64,000 bases of DNA, from the NCBI GenBank assembly GCA_964017235.1, contig OZ024935.1:89371052-89435051 (forward strand). The letters run 5' to 3'. The stretch is from Sabellastarte sp. h YS-2021 (taxonomy: Eukaryota; Annelida; Polychaeta; Sabellida; Sabellidae). Below the pieces are notes generated by a model that searched no databases, was not told the DNA's origin, and saw only the letters and a program-made list of their open reading frames with translations. The position numbers were made by a program, and so were the translations under genes. Positions within the stretch are counted from its first letter, which is position 1, and every line of letters starts with the position of its first letter. Shown here in pieces: positions 33,001 to 43,069 of this stretch.

Positions 33001-33887
33001 TCCCAGAATAGATTTTTGTCATCAAAATGTACATTTTCTGTAATATTTGCCAATGTTTCCCTCATACATTTCACAAATGCTTCATCGTTCAACAAATCAT
33101 TATTAAATTTCCAAGAACCTTTACCCCTAACCTGTGTGCCTATTAAATCTAATTTCAATGATATTATGCTGTGGTCAGAGCCATATCCTGGTTTGATTGT
33201 ACAATTTGTTACCAAATATTCTGTTGCTGACGAGATTAGCCAAAAGTCTATTCGGCTTTGAACTATTCCAATACATGTTCTCTCCCTTCTGGTGAAGGAA
33301 GGTATATCTTTATTTCTAATACGCCAAATATCTGTTAGTGCAAATTCACTCATTAAATTTAGAAGGTTTCTACCATATTGAGATTGACTTTCAGATGACC
33401 CACCCCTTTTATCTATTTTGGGATCCAAACAAACATTAAAGTCACCGCCAATTAATAAATTTTTATCACTGTGATTTGATACCAACTCATATAGATTGTG
33501 TAGAAAGGCATTTTGCTCATTCTTTTTATCTTTTGTAGGTGCATAGGTGTTTATAAAAACAAAACTGTTATCATCCAAGGAACAATCTATCAATAGGGTT
33601 CGTCCATCAGGATCATTTATAATATTAGAAAATTTCAAATCAAGATTTGGTGAGATTAGTATCGCAACCCCCTTACTATTGGATGTTCCATGTGAAAAGT
33701 AAATCTGACCCTCCCATTCTTTCTTCCATTGTTTTTCGTCTTCCTTTACAGAATGTGTTTCTTGTAATAGTATTATGCCAGGATATGATTTTTGTAGCCA
33801 ATTAAAAATTAGAATTCTTTTAGTTTTATCTCGTATACCTCTACAGTTAAAGGAACTTATACTCAGGGAACTATATCGGTTCTTCAT
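30090..33887 (-). CDS. LINE ORF2: endonuclease / reverse transcriptase (Tx1/L1-like)
   Basis: The enzyme that nicks target DNA and copies the element RNA into the site. The 1265-residue protein is uninterrupted. Apurinic-type endonuclease at residues 8-245: 'SSFNCRG', 'LLQETHS' with the catalytic Glu, 'GGDFNVCLDP', 'SRIDFWL', 'GSDHS'. A charged helical linker spans about 310-400. Reverse transcriptase about 480-770: 'SPGVDGFTTEFYK', 'LIPKPNKD', Asp606 in 'LTLIDFEKAFDTVEW', 'RGIRQGCPISALLF', and catalytic Asp708-Asp709 in 'QLADDTTLYL'. A Cys/His knuckle C-x2-C-H-C lies at residues 1142-1160. The overall plan and motif wording fit the L1/Tx1 group. All catalytic residues are present, so this copy could be competent in trans. 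Confidence 0.92.
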   Translation of the reverse strand: MKNRYSSLSISSFNCRGIRDKTKRILIFNWLQKSYPGIILLQETHSVKEDEKQWKKEWEGQIYFSHGTSNSKGVAILISPNLDLKFSNIINDPDGRTLLIDCSLDDNSFVFINTYAPTKDKKNEQNAFLHNLYELVSNHSDKNLLIGGDFNVCLDPKIDKRGGSSESQSQYGRNLLNLMSEFALTDIWRIRNKDIPSFTRRERTCIGIVQSRIDFWLISSATEYLVTNCTIKPGYGSDHSIISLKLDLIGTQVRGKGSWKFNNDLLNDEAFVKCMRETLANITENVHFDDKNLFWEYVKCQLRSDTIIFAQMKAKKRLEKEKNLEKELLKLEQTLLDNNDSYTKYQSVKSELENIKRVRTKGIMLRSRANWIEFGEKNSKYFFNLEKRNHDIKYIKKVVTVNGKEITSPKEILQEEVSFYSDLYSSKLDKFDKATMEKFLKTDSIPKLNNDDKSFCEEKLTISDLTKALDSMANNKSPGVDGFTTEFYKCFWDELKIPLHESYLYSFDHGKLADGQRRGLLNLIPKPNKDLRLLKSWRPVSLLATDYKILTKALSIKLQKVIPSLINDDQVGYIKGRNISEITRIIDDIISLADLHKTSGFLTLIDFEKAFDTVEWPFLFQTLKSFNFGNNFITWIKLLYTEIFSCVSNNGYLSNYFSLKRGIRQGCPISALLFILVAEILAINIRADSEIKGIQVSDKTFKVSQLADDTTLYLKDMLSLERAISLFQDFGLCSGLKLNLDKTEVIPLGSVQPKDIDTPHGIKCINIRKQAFKTLGIWFSMDPLLSIELNYKERMKETEKLLYIWMSRNLTLKGKITVLKTLIVPKFIHLFKSILTPTSILSKIDKMFFDFLWNHKPSKIKRNTITNDFTEGGMRMPDIFKIHSVQKILWIKHLSDTKMKKWKTLSLELIGIEEVFLDFKLPEKNFKIAKTKFYQQVLDCWYSFKNHQPKSRNEILNEYVLYNKFIIMGNRCLDCKILKNKETHMKMKLVDLLDTNFQILNYEVLTKKLSLRLSLLEYYGLRKAIPKQWLTTLHSKNLPHKTQIINEISVHINGTIKPINKIKNQEIYWELMSITAELPTSIPIWCDLFPFLSTYSWENIFERTFSVSKESYLQSFQYKIINRIINCRYNLFKWKIIESPTCIYCPGKMIDTVEHHFVYCESSALFWQDLKSWLRHNLNITFRFKSCEILFGIPAFNNPNLLMVNHLLLQGKNYLNNKKSKNEQLSFAAFLADLKYKTAALCDLYSNTKMKYKNFEPFKMINQAL

Positions 33888-34369
33888 TTATTTTCTTATT
33901 TTTAAGAATACTGGTATTGTAGAACACCAAAGCATTTTCATTTATAAACCATCTTTTATCATATGTAATGCCTTTCCCATTTAGACCATTAACAAATATC
34001 CTTATTTTCACGAGAGTAATAATTAAGTTAATAATATGAATGTTTAAAACACAACACAAACACACACTAACAAAGACTATATAAAATACAAATAGATATA
34101 TTTCAAAAAACTCCTTTAAAGGGTAACAATACCTAGTATAGAATCTCTTCATAGTTACCTATATCCAGGAGCAAGGTTTAATAGGGTACATAAAATTTAC
34201 TACCATAATTTGATTGGTCACACTGAAAATGATAAATTTTTTTTCCAATTTTTTTTTTTTTTTTAACCAATATTTCATTCAACTCGGTTTTCCAGTCATA
34301 TAGTAAATTTCTTCCTCATACGTTTTACTTATTTACAAATCTATGTACTTTACCAAGGAACAGTCTTAA

Positions 34370-34590
34370 TATTGACCTCAAGGTTCCTTGAAATTAATCA
34401 ATCATTAGTGTTTTAAGTATTGCTTAACCAGTTTTATAATTGCTATAATTATCAAACTTTGAATTCCACAAAAGGTAATATTGGCATCAAGGCTCTTTGA
34501 GATTAGTCAATCATTAGTGTTTTAAGTATTGCTTAACCAGTTTTATAATTGCAATAATTATCAAACTTTGAATTCCACAAGAAGTAATAC
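34370..34590 (-). repeat. Two-copy 109-bp duplication upstream of LINE ORF2
   Basis: ATCATTAGTGTTTTAAG recurs at 34401 and 34510, with similar flanks extending through 'aattatcaaactttgaattccaca'. Tandem monomers 5' of L1-type ORFs often act as promoters; that role is a guess here. Confidence 0.75.
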
Positions 34591-35107
34591 ATGTAATATG
34601 AAAACAATTATTTCACTCATGTATACTTTTAAGGCTGACATTTCTTTTTATTATCACTTTTACGAATTGTATTTACCCTCCTTGAAGATGTTGTTTATTT
34701 AACATGAACAATATATCATTAATACAAATTACCATGCAGGTAAAAGGAGTTTAATTTAATATAAGGTATATTTTTGAGTACATTTACTAATATATATAGT
34801 ATTTCCTATAAGCAACAATGCCATATACCTAATGTGTCTATATGTACATGTATTTTTTCCATTTCACAGTTTACAAATAACTTTTATTTTTTTATTTCCA
34901 TGCACAATTCAATCAATCATGTATCAAGTACTGTTGACCATAACTTCTCAACAAATACAGGACTTTTGAGCAAAATTACATATTACGTTTGTCAACTCTA
35001 CATTATTTTTTATTTTTTTTAATAGTCATGGATCCAGCAGTGATACTCCAAAAATTTGATTTATAACAGTACAGAAAAGGGTTCAACTGGAATTGATTGT
35101 ATTTTGC

Positions 35108-35296
35108 TCATCGTCTAAGCTCTGTTCTAACTTCCATCAGGATTTTACCAAGGTTGTTAATCCCCTTCCATTGCTTTGGATCCCAAAGATTGTTGTCCCT
35201 TAAATGCAGTCCTACACCCCAAAAATGATCTGTTGGGTTTGCCTCTATCAGAACATTATTGTCAGTTTGTACAAGAAAGTTTTTGCAAACGTCAAC
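35108..35296 (-). pseudogene. 3' end of a NADAR-like domain ORF inside the LINE
   Basis: Reading the minus strand from the LINE 5' junction gives an open frame of about 62 codons ending in TGA at 35108-35110. It contains 'LIEANPTDHFWGVGL' and 'WDPKQWKGINNLGKILMEVR', which match the C-terminal signature of the NADAR (YbiA/DUF1768-like) family: a Leu-(V/I)-Glu-x-(S/N)-P-x-D-x-x-W-G-x-G block, then W-x-G-x-N-x-L-G-x-x-L-M-x-V-R. NADAR domains are linked to NAD/ADP-ribose chemistry, including removal of ADP-ribose from guanine in DNA in some members. The N-terminal part is missing at the LINE junction. The stop lies 1.2 kb before ORF2. It lies within the target duplications, so it moved with the LINE RNA. 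Confidence 0.75.
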
Positions 35297-35297
35297 T

Positions 35298-38200
35298 TAG
35301 GTGAGTAATTAGCTATGGGTCTGAAACTTCACCAAGTGAAAGCTCTCCCAAAAGTAGGTGAATGAGTTATTTGAGAAAAATTGGCTATCTGCAATACTTT
35401 TAGAGATAATTCGCATTTACTCATTTTGAGTAGACGAGTAATTAGCTATGGGTCTGAAACTTCACCAAGTGAAAGCTCTCCCAAAAGTAGGTGAATGATT
35501 AATTTGAGAAAAATTGGCTATCTGCAATACTTTTAGAGATAATTCGCATTTACTCATTTTGAGTAGGTGAGTAATTAGCTATGGGTCTGAAACTTCACCA
35601 AGTGAAAGCTCTCCCAAAAGTAGGTGAATGAGTTATTTGAGAAAAATTGGCTATCTGCAATACTTTTAGAGATAATTCGCATTTACTCATTTTGAGTAGG
35701 TGAGTAATTAGCTATGGGTCTGAAACTTCACAGAGTGAAAGCTCTCCCAAAAGTAGGTGAATGGGTTATTTGAGAAAAATTGGCTATCTGCAATACTTTT
35801 AGAGATAATTCGCATTTACTCATTTTGAGTAGGTGAGTAATTAGCTATGGGTCTGAAACTTCACCAAGTGAAAGCTCTCCCAAAAGTAGGTGAATGATTA
35901 ATTTGACAAAAATTGGCTATCTGCAATACTTTATGAGATAATTCGCATTTACTCATTTTGAGTAGGTGAGTAATTAGCTATGGGTCTGAAACTTCACCAA
36001 GTGAAAGCTCTCCCAAAAGTAGGTGAATGAGTTATTTGAGAAAAATTGGCTATCTGCAATACTTTTAGAGATAATTCGCATTTACTCATTTTGAGTAGGT
36101 GAGTAATTAGCTATGGGTCTGAAACTTCACCAAGTGAAAGCTCTCCCAAAAGTAGGTGAATGAGTTATTTGAGAAAAATTGGCTATCTGCAATACTTTTA
36201 GAGATAATTCGCATTTACTCATTTTGAGTAGGTGAGTAATTAGCTATGGGTCTGAAACTTCACAGAGTGAAAGCTCTCCCAAAAGTAGGTGAATGGGTTA
36301 TTTGAGAAAAATTGGCTATCTGCAATACTTTTAGAGATAATTCGCATTTACTCATTTTGAGTAGGTGAGTAATTAGCTATGGGTCTGAAACTTCACCAAG
36401 TGAAAGCTCTCCCAAAAGTAGGTGAATGATTAATTTGACAAAAATTGGCTATCTGCAATACTTTATGAGATAATTCGCATTTACTCATTTTGAGTAGGTG
36501 AGTAATTAGCTATGGGTCTGAAACTTCACCAAGTGAAAGCTCTCCCAAAAGTAGGTGAATGAGTTATTTGAGAAAAATTGGCTATCTGCAATACTTTTAG
36601 AGATAATTCGCATTTACTCATTTTGAGTAGGTGAGTAATTAGCTATGGGTCTGAAACTTCACCAAGTGAAAGCTCTCCCAAAAGTAGGTGAATGAGTTAT
36701 TTGAGAAAAATTGGCTATCTGCAATACTTTTAGAGATAATTCGCATTTACTCATTTTGAGTAGGTGAGTAATTAGCTATGGGTCTGAAACTTCACCATGT
36801 GAAAGCTCTCCCAAAAGTAGATGAATGAGTTATTTGATAAAAATTGGGTATCCGCAATACTTTTACAGATAATTAGCATTTACTCATTTTGAGTAGGTAA
36901 ATAATTAGCTATGGGTCTGAAACTTCACCATGTGAAAGCTCTCCCAAAAGTAGGTGAATGAGTTATTTGAGAAAAATTGGCTATCTGCAATACTTTTAGA
37001 AATAATTCACATTTACTCATTTTGAGTAGGTGAATAATTGGCTATGGGTCTGAAACTTCACCATGTGAAAGCTCTTCCAAAAGTAGGTGAATGAGTTATT
37101 TGAGAAAAATTGGCCATCTGCAATACTTTTAGAGGTAATTCGCATTTACTCTTTTTGAGTAGGTGAGTAATTAGCTATGGGTCTGAAACTTCACCAAGTG
37201 AAAGCTCTCCCAAAAGTAGGTGAATGAGTTATTTGAGAAAAATTGGCTATCTGCAATACTTTTAGAGATAATTCGCATTTACTCATTTTGAGTAGACGAG
37301 TAATTAGCTATGGGTCTGAAACTTCACCAAGTGAAAGCTCTCCCAAAAGTAGGTGAATGATTAATTTGAGAAAAATTGGCTATCTGCAATACTTTTAGAG
37401 ATAATTCGCATTTACTCATTTTGAGTAGGTGAGTAATTAGCTATGGGTCTGAAACTTCACCAAGTGAAAGCTCTCCCAAAAGTAGGTGAATGAGTTATTT
37501 GAGAAAAATTGGCTATCTGCAATACTTTTAGAGATAATTCGCATTTACTCATTTTGAGTAGGTGAGTAATTAGCTATGGGTCTGAAACTTCACAGAGTGA
37601 AAGCTCTCCCAAAAGTAGGTGAATGGGTTATTTGAGAAAAATTGGCTATCTGCAATACTTTTAGAGATAATTCGCATTTACTCATTTTGAGTAGATGAGT
37701 AATTAGCTATGGGTCTGAAACTTCACCAAGTGAAAGCTCTCCCAAAAGTAGGTGAATGATTAATTTGACAAAAATTGGCTATCTGCAATACTTTATGAGA
37801 TAATTCGCATTTACTCATTTTGAGTAGGTGAGTAATTAGCTATGGGTCTGAAACTTCACCAAGTGAAAGCTCTCCCAAAAGTAGGTGAATGGGTTATTTG
37901 AGAAAAATTGGCTATCTGCAATACTTTTAGAGATAATTCGCATTTACTCATTTTGAGTAGGTGAGTAATTAGCTATGGGTCTGAAACTTCACCATGTGAA
38001 AGCTCTCCCACAAGTAGATGAATGAGTTATTTGATAAAAATTGGGTATCCGCAATACTTTTACAGATAACTAGCATTTACTCATTTTGAGTAGGTAAATA
38101 ATTAGCTATGGGTCTGAAACTTCACAGAGTGAAAGCTCTCCCAAAAGTAGGTGAATGAGTTATTTGAGAAAAATTGGCTATCTGCAATACTTTTAGAAAT

Positions 38201-38407
38201 AATTCGCATTTACTCATTTTGAGTAGGTGAATAATTGGCTATGGGTCTGAAACTTCACCATGTGAAAGCTCTTCCAAAAGTAGGTGAATGAGTTATTTGA
38301 GAAAAATTGGCCATCTGCAATACTTTTAGAGGTAATTCGCATTTACTCTTTTTGAGTAGGTGAGCAATTAGCTATGGGTCTGAAACTTCACCAAGTGAAA
38401 GCTCTTT
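35298..38407. repeat. 133-bp satellite with higher-order repeats
   Basis: GCTATGGGTCTGAAACTTCAC recurs every 133 bp without indels from 35312 to 38371. Monomers fall into recognisable variants. By my reading, 35312-37173 runs A-B-A-C-D-A-A-C-D-A-A-E-F-G (14 monomers) and 37174-38370 runs A-B-A-C-D-A-E-F-G (9 monomers), i.e. two higher-order units differing by a five-monomer block. Marker variants: B has 'gattaatttgag'; C 'cagagtg' plus 'gaatgggtt'; D 'aatttgac' plus 'ctttatgag'; E 'gataaaaattgggtatcc'; G 'ggccatctg'. It ends abruptly at 38407 against the 169-bp satellite. Confidence 0.95.
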
Positions 38408-39515
38408 GGGATAGCTGCTCTGCAGAGATACCCTGAAGATAAAAAATTTCGTCGAAATCGCTCTATGTAGCACGGTTTTCGAAATATAAGCATTTTTGTG
38501 TTTTGCAATTTTTGCGCAAAAATTCGAAAATTCAAAATGGCCGCCATTTTTGGCAAGACAAAATTTTTTTGAAAATTGGCATGGCTACTCTGCAGAGATA
38601 CCCTGTGGGTCAAAAATTTCGTCGAAATCGCTCTATCTAGCACGGTTTTCGAGATATAAGCATTTTTGTGCTTTGCAATTTTGCGAAAAATTTGAAAATT
38701 CAAAATGGCTGCCATTTTTTGCGAGAAATTTTTTGTTTGAAAATTGGCATGGCTACTCTGAAGAGATACCCTGTGGGTCAAATATTTCGTCGAAATCGCT
38801 CTATCTAGCCGGGTTTTCGAGATATAACCATTTTTATGTTTTGCAATTTTTGCGAAAAATTTGAAAATTCAAAATGGCCGCCATTTTTGGCAAGACAAAA
38901 ATTTTTTGAAAATTGGGAAAAGTACTCCGCAGAGATATCCTGCGGTTCAAAAATTTTGTCGAAATCGCTCTATCTAGCACGGTTTTTGAGATATAAGCAT
39001 TTTTGTGTTTTGCAATTTTTGCGAAAATTTCGAAAATTCAAAATGGCCGCCATTTTTGGCAAGACAAAATTTTTTTGAAAATTGGCATGGCTACTCTGCA
39101 GAGATACCCTGTGGGTCAAAAATTTCGTCGAAATCGCTCTATCTAGCACGGTTTTCGAGATATAAGCATTTTTGTGTTTTGCAATTTTGCGAAAAATTCG
39201 AAAATTCAAAATGGCCGCCATTTTTGGCGAGACCAAATTTTTTTCAAAATTGGGATAACTACTCTGCAGAGATACCCTGAGGGTCAAAAATTTTGTCGAA
39301 ATTGCTCTATCTAGCACGGTTTTCGAGATATAAGCATTTTTGTGTTTTGCAATTTTTGCGAAAATTTCGAAAATTCAAAATGGCCGCCATTTTTGGCGAG
39401 ACAAAAATTTTTTGAAAATTGGGAAAACTACTCCGCAGAGATACCCTGCGGGTCAAAAATTTCGTCGAAATCGCTCTATCTAGCACGGTTTTCGAGATAT
39501 AAGCATTTTTGTGTT
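38408..39515. repeat. 169-bp satellite, about seven units
   Basis: (T/C)G(C/A)AGAGATA recurs at 38421, 38591, 38759, 38928, 39097, 39265 and 39434, with steps of 168-170 bp. Most units contain the palindromic core AAAATGGCCGCCATTTT. Long open frames on both strands ('FENSKWPPFLARQ...') are satellite translations, not genes. Two further units lie at 61570-61835, again beside the 133-bp satellite. Confidence 0.93.
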
Positions 39516-39535
39516 TTCCTTATTTGGAAAATTCG

Positions 39536-39555
39536 TAATGATTAATTAATCATTA
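39536..39555. other. Perfect 20-bp AT palindrome with TAAT cores
   Basis: TAATGATTAA followed directly by its reverse complement. It resembles a paired homeodomain site but may be chance in AT-rich DNA. Confidence 0.5.
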
Positions 39556-39840
39556 ATTACTCGGCCATTTCTTGACCAATCAATGCCAAAATCTAATGAT
39601 TTCCAGATTTTAATAGAATGAATGTATTTGCCAAGTTTCAGGTGAATTGATAAAATTCCTTTCAAGTTATCATCCGGACAAGCTTCCCCATCGAAAAAAG
39701 ACATTTTTGGTCATGTGACCTCTCTGATTGGTTGAAATGTCACTGCAGCATATTCAAAAAAATTCCCCAGGGCTACTGCCTAAACCTGCCAAATTTGAAA
39801 AGAATCCGCCTAACGGTTACAGAGTTATAAGGAAAACAAA

Positions 39841-39879
39841 ATGCGGAGCCGGCGGAGCCGCAGGAGCCGGCGGAGCCGG
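39841..39879. repeat. GC-rich 'ggagccg' short repeat
   Basis: Imperfect GGAGCCGGC/GGAGCCGCA units, strikingly GC-rich in an AT-rich setting, immediately before the terminal hairpin at 39900. Confidence 0.6.
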
Positions 39880-39899
39880 AAGCTCTCCCATACACAAAC

Positions 39900-41728
39900 A
39901 AGCGTCCCTTGCGGGACGCTTAATAAGCCCAGTTTGAGCCATAAGGTGGGATGGGGTGAGGAGAGACAAGAAGTAAATGTGACTGGCTATGAAGACTGTC
40001 TCTATATGCTTTCCTATTCCCTCTCTACATTCTAAAGCTGTAAAAGCAATAATAAAGGATATACAAGGCAAAAGGACCAAATCTATTATTCTTACGACCC
40101 CAGTTTGACCCATATGGGGGGGGGTGGGGTGGGGTGGGGGGTGATGGTGGTCAAGTAATCTGACCGTTTAAATAGACTGTCCACGTATGGTTTTCCTCCT
40201 GATACATTCTAAAGCCATAATAGCAAGAATAAAGGAGATATAAAACAAAAAGACAAAATCAGCTACTTCATGACACCAGTTTGACCCATGGGGGGGGGGA
40301 GTAAATCTGACAAGCTATATAAACTCTGCACATATGGTTTCCCAATACCTCTAAATACATTCTAAAGCTATAAAAGCAATAATAAAGGAGATATAAGGCA
40401 AAAACACACAAAATCGGCTAATTTATGACCCCCAGTTTGACCCATGGGGGGGAGGGTCAGAAGGTAAATCTGATCGGCTATCTACAATCTTAGATATAAG
40501 GCATAAAAACACAAACACAAAATCAGCTATTTTAGGACCCCAGTTTGACCCATGGGGGGGGGGGGGGGGGGGGGGGGGGGGTGATTTACGAAGTAAAAAA
40601 TCTGAATGGCTATCTACACTCTTCACATATGGTTTCCCAATACCTCTTAATACATTCTAAAGCTCTAAAAGCAATAATAAAGGAGATATAAGGCAAAAAC
40701 ACAAAATCGGCTATTTTATACACCCTAGTTTGACCCATAAGAGGGGGGGGAGGGGGTAATCTGATTGGCTATCTAGACTCTTCACATAAGGTTTCCCAAT
40801 ATCTCTAATACATTCTAAAGCTCTGAAAGACAATAATAAAGGAGATATAAGGAATAAAAATACAAAATTATCTATTTCGTGACCCAGTTTGACCCATGGG
40901 GCGGGGCGGGGGGTTAAATCTGATAGGCTATCTAGACTCTTCATATAAGGTTTCCCAATACCTCTTAATACATTCCACGGCTCTAAAAGCAATAATAAAG
41001 GAGATATAAGGCAAAAAACACAAAATCAGCTATTTTATACACCCCAGTTTAACCCATGGGGGGTCAGGGGGGTAAATCTGACTGACTATCTAGACTCTTC
41101 ACATATGGTTTGCCAATACCTTTTAGTACATTCTAAAGCAGTAAAAGCAGAAATAAAGGAGATATAAGGCAAAAGTGTCAAAGTCGGCTATTTTATGACT
41201 CCCGTTTGACCCTATACAGGGGTCGAGGGGAAATTTGACTTGCTTTCTAGACTCTCCACATATGGTTTTCTACTACCTCCCAATACACTTTATGGGTCTA
41301 AATGCAATACTTAAGAAGATAGTAGGGGGTTCACATGAATTTTAAGCTTTCTGGTTGGTAGTTGTGAGAAAATCGCTCATAGATTGCTCAATTTTTATCA
41401 GATTGCTCCCAAAATCTAATCGGCTTGCCTTTCTGATAGTATAAACATGTGTATGAAATTACAAGCCTCTGCGGTCAGTAGATTTTGCCGAGCGGCAATG
41501 ATGGGCGGGTGTACCCCTAAAAACTATTTTTTGGTCATGTGACCTTGATAAAAATCAAAGGTTAAATTTAATCATGTGGAAAACTTTTCCCACGCCTAAG
41601 GTATATAACTGCCAAATATGGTTTAAAAGCTTCCAATAATAAGGGAGGTATTCAAAGGAGACCTTAGTGCCACAGCAGCGGCGAGGAAACTGATGTGAAA
41701 ACAAATAAGCGCCCTTTCAGGGATGCTT
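39900..41728. mobile_element. Hairpin-ended element with about nine internal repeats
   Basis: The left end has a perfect 9-bp-stem hairpin (AAGCGTCCC 39900-39908, loop TTGC, GGGACGCTT 39913-39921). The right end has an imperfect version (AAGCGCCC...GGGATGCTT, 41707-41728). The interior holds about nine units marked by (C/T)AGTTTGA(C/G)CC at 39930, 40101, 40277, 40433, 40541, 40726, 40885, 41045 (variant) and 41203, spacing about 108-185 bp because of variable G runs. The unique part near 41480-41700 matches 13978-14170 inverted. This resembles pearl/Helitron-related non-autonomous elements of bivalves; no TC or CTRR ends were confirmed. Confidence 0.7.
40554..40581 (+). repeat. Poly-G tract, about 28 nt
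   Basis: An almost uninterrupted G run in one unit of the hairpin-ended element; neighbouring units carry G runs of 5-10. G-quadruplex formation is plausible, and the length should be unstable. Confidence 0.85.
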
Positions 41729-43069
41729 AGCACTGAATTCACAGAAAATCTTGAAAATTTATGCTAGTAACACTTAAAATACAAAGATGTTCATATTAAC
41801 ATATTTATTTTGTAGTTTATTACTCAAAAGTGAAGTTTTCAACTTCATCATGCAGAAAAAAATGAAGCTTTTATATTTGTTACTAAACTCAGCATAAATG
41901 TTAGCTGTGACTTATTGATACTTGTAAGACCTTATCTTAAAAAAAAAGTTATGATAATCTCGACTGGAGTTTTTTATCTTGTAAAACATCTTCAAGTAGA
42001 AAGGTTTTGATAATACGTCAAAGTTGAAAGTTAAAATTTTACAGTAATTAGTAGGAAATAGAGATCCTTTAAATGCAATCAACTGTCTTGGTGGGGCTTC
42101 CAGTAACATCAGGGATAAAGCAATAATCTAGGTTCATAAGTGGTAATGAAATAATCAAAGGAAGATGTATGTATATGCATAATTGTAATCAACTCATGCC
42201 TTTCACCAATAAAATCCTAGGCAATGACATTTATTACATTGTCTTAAAATTTGGAAGCTGTTTCAGAGATATTTTGTTATTTCCTTCATTATTTGCATTA
42301 TAGGGCAAATGGCTGTATGTGTAATTACAAATGATTTATATTTTTCATTAATAAATTCCTGGTTGATGATACCTATGGCATAGTCATAAAATTTACATGA
42401 CTTTGTAGTTTTATCATCATAAAAGAATCAATTTTATTTATCCCTTTGTTGTGCAATGAAAAAAATTGGGACAACAGTTATTATTGATAGAAAACATAAT
42501 TAGAAATTACACGACTACTAACACCAACATAGCCTGAAGTCGTATACAGGCTTCAGTTAGGACAGTGTGAGTCTAACATTTTAAAATTATATATATATGG
42601 GCACATTGAAGCTCATAAAACTACAGTGAATTCACAATGTGGTTAGGAAAATATTCATGTTAACAGTTTTCTCTCTCATCTAGGAAGTATAAATTAGTCA
42701 ACTGACATTTATGAAAATCGGATATGTTTCTTCATAAGTATAAATTCATCAAAAGACATTGTTCAACTGATACAATATGGAACTTGTATAAGCTGCAATT
42801 TGTACAGGTCTAAAATTTTACTTGTTGTAACTTGTACAATTCAACAGAATCTCAACTTGTATATAACATAAACATTATTACTCACAACAAATACTGTATG
42901 CACATAATGGATGATTGCATTTAATGTTATACATACATACATGATACATTACATAAAGGTACAGATAACATACACCATTATACATAATATCAAGGTCCAC
43001 ACTATTACCACATATTACTACACATAATATATTTGTCCCCAATAACAAAAAATAATACATGTATCATAT
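41729..43069. other. AT-rich intergenic DNA, no gene seen
   Basis: Only short open frames of biased composition occur on either strand; no repeat unit was recognised. Confidence 0.5.

Larger units (their letters stand above)
29862..35297 (-). mobile_element. Tx1/L1-like LINE retrotransposon, 5.4 kb
   Basis: A minus-strand LINE inserted in the 133-bp satellite. A 14-bp perfect target duplication, TAGGTGAGTAATTA, lies at 29848-29861 and 35298-35311. The 3' end is the T run at 29862-29874 on the plus strand, i.e. a poly-A tail. ORF2 (30090-33887) is open over 1265 codons. Upstream of ORF2 lie a 1.2-kb AT-rich region with a tandem duplication (34370-34590) and the 3' end of a NADAR-like ORF (35108-35296) cut at the 5' junction. 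The copy is therefore either 5'-truncated within an upstream ORF or carries a 5' transduction. Young by the intact target duplication and ORF. Confidence 0.9.

Noticed and set aside
30420..33261. Plus-strand open frames across the LINE
   Set aside because: All are antisense shadows of the intact ORF2.
33871..34152. LINE ORF1 directly upstream of ORF2
   Set aside because: A 93-codon frame with hydrophobic, AT-driven composition and no coiled coil, RRM or zinc knuckle.
35298..38407. A CRISPR-like array
   Set aside because: Units are contiguous 133-bp repeats with no unique spacers, in a eukaryotic setting.
38368..39545. Protein-coding genes of 80-137 codons on both strands
   Set aside because: They are translations of the 169-bp satellite. 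The same peptide repeats in step with the DNA unit and appears on both strands.
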